The notes under the pieces: model-generated | Told to the model about the DNA's origin: nothing | Database searches by the model: none | Seen by the model: only the letters and a program-made list of their open reading frames with translations | In this document: piece by piece, positions 58,270 through 64,000 of the stretch | How the letters are laid out: each line of letters starts with the position of its first letter | How positions within the stretch are numbered: the stretch's first letter is position 1 | From: Diogma glabrata | Taxonomy: Eukaryota > Arthropoda > Insecta > Diptera > Cylindrotomidae | Direction of reading: 5' to 3' | DNA length: 64,000 nt | NCBI GenBank assembly: GCA_963693315.1 | Contig: OY856187.1 | Location: 108,440-172,439, forward strand | Program-made: the position numbers and the translations under genes

Positions 58270-60001
58270 GGTATTACCAATGTTGTTGTTGTAGCGACGA
58301 GTTGTGGTGCTATTCTTCCGGCTCCAAGTCCAGATTCAGGAACTCTGCTACTGCCCTTGGGCGGTACCACAGATCTTCCTTCGTCAGGTCGGTTGGTTTC
58401 TCTGGACAATTGAAAAGGTGGTTAGCATCATGTGGCGTGCCCTCACATATGGGACACTTGTCAACAATTTCATGGTCAATTCTACTCATGTAGTTATTTA
58501 AGATGCGTGACCAAACGGATCTTAACTGCGCTAGGATGGTTCTGGTGCTGCGTGGCAGTTTTACCTCTTCAGCAGCGACTTGTGGTGGTTTGCTGTTAAG
58601 AACTCGATTCGGGGCGTAGTTCTTTATTGTGTCTTCAACGGTTTTGGTATGTAGATCTTTCAACCCGCTCTTATACGTAGACTCGTCGATGTTATTTATG
58701 TCTTTATTGCTTCTAACATCTTGTAGGAAGCATTTCGCAGTTCTTCTTATGTCTCTAGGTGGTGTTGTCATGGATAAGGTGTCATTGCAGGTATGCTGCT
58801 CTCTATGACAGGACCAAAGATATTGTTTGGTAAGCATTTCGTTGTGTTCACGGACCGGCAATGTGTTACATTCCTCGTGCAGGTGATCTCTGTGGGCCAT
58901 CAAGTGACATCCAGTTGCTGTACGCAAGGTTGCGTTCTGTGTTATCTGTAACTTATTCCAGTGGGTGTCAGCGACTTGGGGTGTCCATATGGGAGCAGCG
59001 TAATTTATGAAAGGCCTTCCTATTGCTTTATATGCCGTTATTATTGTGTTTTTATCCTTACCCCACGAACTGCCCGCTAGAGCTTTCAGTGCGTTATTCC
59101 TGTTTTTAAGTTTTGTATTTACTTGCTGAGCATGAGCGTTGAATTTAAGTAGTGGATCGAATGTTACCCCCAGCAGTTTTGGATTTTTAACAGTAGGAAT
59201 TAGTATGTTGTCAATGCAGGTATTGAGTGTTGTATTTACCTCCTTCGTCCATGTGGTGAAAAGTGTAGAAGTGAACTTTTCAGTGGACAATTTCAATTTT
59301 TTGGTTTTAAACCATTCATTCAAGGTGTTGAGGTAGGTGTTTAGGACATTGGTGAGTTGTTCCAGTTTTTTTGCTGTTGCAAGCACCGTGCAGTCGTCTG
59401 CATATGACGTGATAGTTATACCTTCCGGTGGTGCAGGTAAACTACTTAAGTAGAGGTTGAATAATGAAGGCGAGAGAACTCCACCTTGTGGAACTCCTTG
59501 TCTGAGCACTCTCATCTTAGATCTAGAGTTACGGAACGCAACGTATGTTTGGCGGCCTCTTAGATAGTTGCACAACCAGCGTTTTATTAGACCTGCCAGA
59601 TTGGTGTTGAATATGTCGTTCAGTAGTGCAGCATGTGACACTGTGTCGAATGCTTTTGACAGGTCAAGTGCAACTAAAATTGTTGTGTCGAATGCTTTTG
59701 ACAGGTCAAGTGCAACTAAAATTGTTCTAGCACAGGGTTGTTTTTGGTTTAGACCATCGCTGGATTGGTTTTGGATTCTATGAAGCGCGGTGGTTGTACT
59801 GTGTGCTTTCCTAAAGCCATGCTGATGTGACGCCAATTTGCAAGATTCTGTTAACCGAGGTAGCAGTAGTGCTTCTATCAATTTTGCAACCGATGAGAGG
59901 ATAGAGATCGGTCAATAGGATTCTCCCTTTTCTTCAGGCTTGCCAGGTTTCAAAATGGGACTTATTCTAGCCGTTTTCCAGATATCTGGTATCTGGAGCG
60001 T
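58270..60001 (-). mobile_element. LINE A, 5'-truncated copy with complete 3' end
   Basis: Minus-strand LINE A from the middle of RT to the end of ORF2 and a short 3' tail containing ACAACAACAACATT. The 5' truncation lies at about 60001 (..GATACCAGATATCTGG side). Confidence 0.85.
58310..59990 (-). pseudogene. LINE A ORF2: RT and C-terminal domain
   Basis: The long open part (59881 to 58310, 523 aa) holds RT motifs ALDLSKAFDT (motif A), QGVPQGGVLSPSLFNLYL (motif B), ITSYADDCTV (motif C) and KLLGVTFD, then the long C-terminal domain and a final CPIC.GTPHDANHLFNC zinc knuckle, ending EPEE. Two lesions stand out. A 42-bp in-frame tandem duplication (59643-59726) repeats motif A with its catalytic Asp. 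A TGA replaces an Arg codon at about 59912 (ESY*PIS). Upstream sequence (LQIPDIWKTARISPILKPGK) is still readable. The rest of the gene is lost by 5' truncation. Confidence 0.88.
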
Positions 60002-62020
<2,019 letters not shown>

Positions 62021-63000
62021 AAAAAACTTGTCCGACAAAAAATTCGGTACGCTAAGGGCGTCTACCGAGTGAAACATGTAATACTAACAATTTCGAAAAA
62101 TTTATGGATAACCACCTGATTTTTATGAAAAATGCTTCAAAAAGGTAAGTAAAAACCCCGTCCTTACATCGTCCGACAAGACAGATTTGCCAATTTTCCA
62201 GTCCGACAAGCGGACATTGACATTTTCACGGCGACCTAAAATTTATTCATAACCGTCGGACAAAAAGAAATTAACATATTATAGAGCAGAACTTACCCTG
62301 TAGTACAAGTGGCGGACAAATATTTCGTGCCAAATCAATAGTCCGACAAAAAAACATCGATCGGCAACATCATTTCAATACTTTATTTTTTCCAAGTTCA
62401 TAAATAATTTTAGTTTCATTAATTACAATAATAAATGAATGGTAAGGAATGTGAATAGTTAATAACATGTATTAAACTTATAATAGGAACTTTTATTAAC
62501 AATTTCATTAAATAAATAAAAAAATATATATATGAAGAAACGTAAAAAATTTTTTTTACTCTTCATCAGAGTTATCAAAAAAAGTTCAACTTTCTTCATC
62601 TGTGCTATTGTTATCATTTGCCTCATCATCCTCGTTATCATCATTGAAATCTGGAAAATTATTGATTTTTAAAAGCTATAGTAAATGAAACATTAAATAG
62701 TGAAACGCATATTAACTCTTATCGACCAAATCTATCCGTTTTTGTCCGTTAACTTTAAGCACAGACAACTTTGTTACTGATGCTTGGAAATATTTAATAA
62801 TCCATAGGAGGGTATTTTCAACTTTCAGAATCTGGTCAACAAAAAACCACCCTTTCCTACCCTATTTTTTAATTTAAAAATTAAAAAGGTGATTTTTTGA
62901 GGTAATTTTCTCGATAAGAAATGAATTTTTAAAAAATTGAGAAAATCTGTGAGGAACTATGAAAAACTGTTGAACGAAAATGAACATCAAAAACTGAAAA
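62021..63000. other. Unassigned sequence with recurring TCCGACAA motif
   Basis: TCCGACAA occurs at 62031, 62172, 62202 and 62342, with close variants GTCGGACAA near 62254 and GGCGGACAA near 62314, and again at 63916 (plus CGTCGGACT near 63885). There is no coding frame. The minus-strand ORF at 62459-62644 is Met/Thr/Lys-rich with an Asp/Glu-coding run and is not recognised. Confidence 0.5.
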
Positions 63001-63089
63001 ATTATGAAAAAATGTGAAAATCTATGGAAAACTGTGGGGTAAAAATGAACAGATTGATCAATAAGGGCTTACTGAAATTTATAATTTTC

Positions 63090-63724
63090 ATACCTATTAA
63101 GTTTGAAGATATATCTTCAAACGAAAGACTTTGGGGCCCATCAAACCAATAATAATGATACTTATTGTTAATCAACGTCCATCCACAGTTTTCAGGTTCG
63201 AGATTGGTGGGGCATCTCATATGTGCATTACACCAAACGCTGGATATGTAGATGGTTCGCTTAATTTGTTGCAGCAATTCCTCTTTTGATAGTGGCATAC
63301 TAGAAGTATCTAATCCTTTCAATTTACTCTTAATTATTTTATGATCATGATTTTTATTTCTGAATGCCTTTTTGAAGAGTTCGAGTCATCCTAGATTTAG
63401 ATTTACATCTTTGCTTTTCAAAGAATATAATTTGCAAACGACCTCTTCGATAATTCTAAAAACGGTTGTACAGCATGGTACAAATGGATCAAGATCCATT
63501 TGTACCATGCTGTTTTTTTGGCTCAAAAAATCATAGATCGCACAGAGAAACTGAACGTAAGTTTTTTTTCGAATGTTTTTGCAAGAACATTCTGAATTTT
63601 TAATTTTTCTATCAAATTTGGATACTTCCGTCGAATATAACATAGAGTGAATGATAACTTTAAAATTGATTATTTCGCGAAAATTGTCGGTGAGATCTAA
63701 ATTTTTTGATTCCAATCGATGCAA
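63090..63724 (-). pseudogene. Uncharacterised gene remnant, two open pieces
   Basis: Piece 1 (63386-63724) contains NSECSCKNIRKKTYVQFLCAIYDFLSQ and ends at a stop at 63386. Piece 2 (from about 63379, one frame away) reads LELFKKAFRNKNHDHKIIKS, then LSKEELLQQIKR, VWCNAHMRCPTNLEPENCGW and YYWFDGPQSL. The W..(A)..P.NLEP..CGW..(Y)..WF.G.Q pattern recalls an uncharacterised protein type seen repeatedly in insect and cnidarian genomes, probably mobile-element related; this is from memory and unverified. After QSLSFEDISSNLIG the DNA reads GGTATGA, a plausible 5' splice site at about 63092. It may be exons of a multi-exon gene or a decayed copy. Confidence 0.45.
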
Positions 63725-64000
63725 GAACGTTTATTCTGTAATATATTTTAGAATCCGACGTAAATCTTTGATTTCATAAATGTAATATACATCCTTAATA
63801 GCAATTATAAAATATAAATTAAAAAGATCAAAAAAGAATTTCATCAAAAAATTTGAAGCTTCATAAAATCTATAATTTCCATGCGTCGGACTAGAAAATC
63901 GGAGAATATATCGTGTCCGACAATTAAACAATTCGATTCTATAGACTTTCTTTTAGTAATCCTGTAAAAAACAGCTGGTTATGTCGAAGTATGCTGTATT
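63725..64000. other. Window end, nothing recognised
   Basis: AT-rich DNA with one more TCCGACAA motif (63916). A gene could continue beyond the window edge on the minus strand. Confidence 0.4.

Overview
This window is AT-rich, intron-poor, repeat-dominated DNA. It looks like a heterochromatic or intergenic block of an insect nuclear genome. I see no convincing single-copy host gene. Almost every sizeable open reading frame belongs to a transposable element (TE): an errantivirus with a baculovirus-F-like env, two other Ty3/gypsy families, a Penelope-like element (PLE) with a GIY-YIG nuclease, two LINE families, Helitron remains, several hAT elements and a large CACTA-like DNA transposon. An env-bearing 17.6/gypsy-type errantivirus points to an insect; the order cannot be fixed from this sequence.

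Layout. 1-7.1 kb: decayed repeats, a 3' LTR piece of gypsy family B, a MITE-like inverted repeat, a Helitron remnant and three long (AT)n tracts. 7.1-29.55 kb: two nearly identical errantivirus copies in opposite orientation. The minus copy (7263-21997) sits inside the 5' LTR of the plus copy, with a 4-bp ATAT target duplication. The minus copy is itself split by a 6,998-bp non-coding DNA transposon (10712-17709) with TA target duplication and 23-bp terminal inverted repeats. 29.58-34.96 kb: a Penelope-like element, as a 5'-truncated copy followed in tandem by a full copy (845-aa RT plus GIY-YIG protein); both copies carry a hammerhead-ribozyme-like motif. An 18-bp tandem array follows.

35.9-42.2 kb: gypsy family B. 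A pol fragment (RT-RNase H-integrase) lies on the minus strand next to a plus-strand element whose single long ORF joins a SAP-domain Gag directly to an integrase, with protease, RT and RNase H deleted. 42.2-46.4 kb: LINE B 3' fragment, (AT)n, a family B LTR running into a 200-N gap, a decayed family C gag-pol on the minus strand, and a LINE A 5' fragment. 46.4-53.6 kb: hAT territory. A degenerate hAT transposase gene is interrupted by hAT-1 (8-bp duplication TCCAGTAC), which is interrupted by hAT-2 (8-bp duplication TACTCTAT). 53.6-60.0 kb: a family B LTR next to LINE A on the minus strand, itself interrupted by a plus-strand LINE B copy, then more LINE B and LINE A pieces. 60-64 kb: (AT)n, unassigned DNA and a degenerate minus-strand gene of an uncharacterised family.

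The most interesting objects are the Gag-integrase fusion ORF with its SAP domain, the large non-coding CACTA-like transposon with a palindromic repeat array, the repeated ACTACAAGATAG motif in the errantivirus leader, the ribozyme-bearing tandem Penelope element, and the repeated meeting of (AT)n tracts with TE ends.
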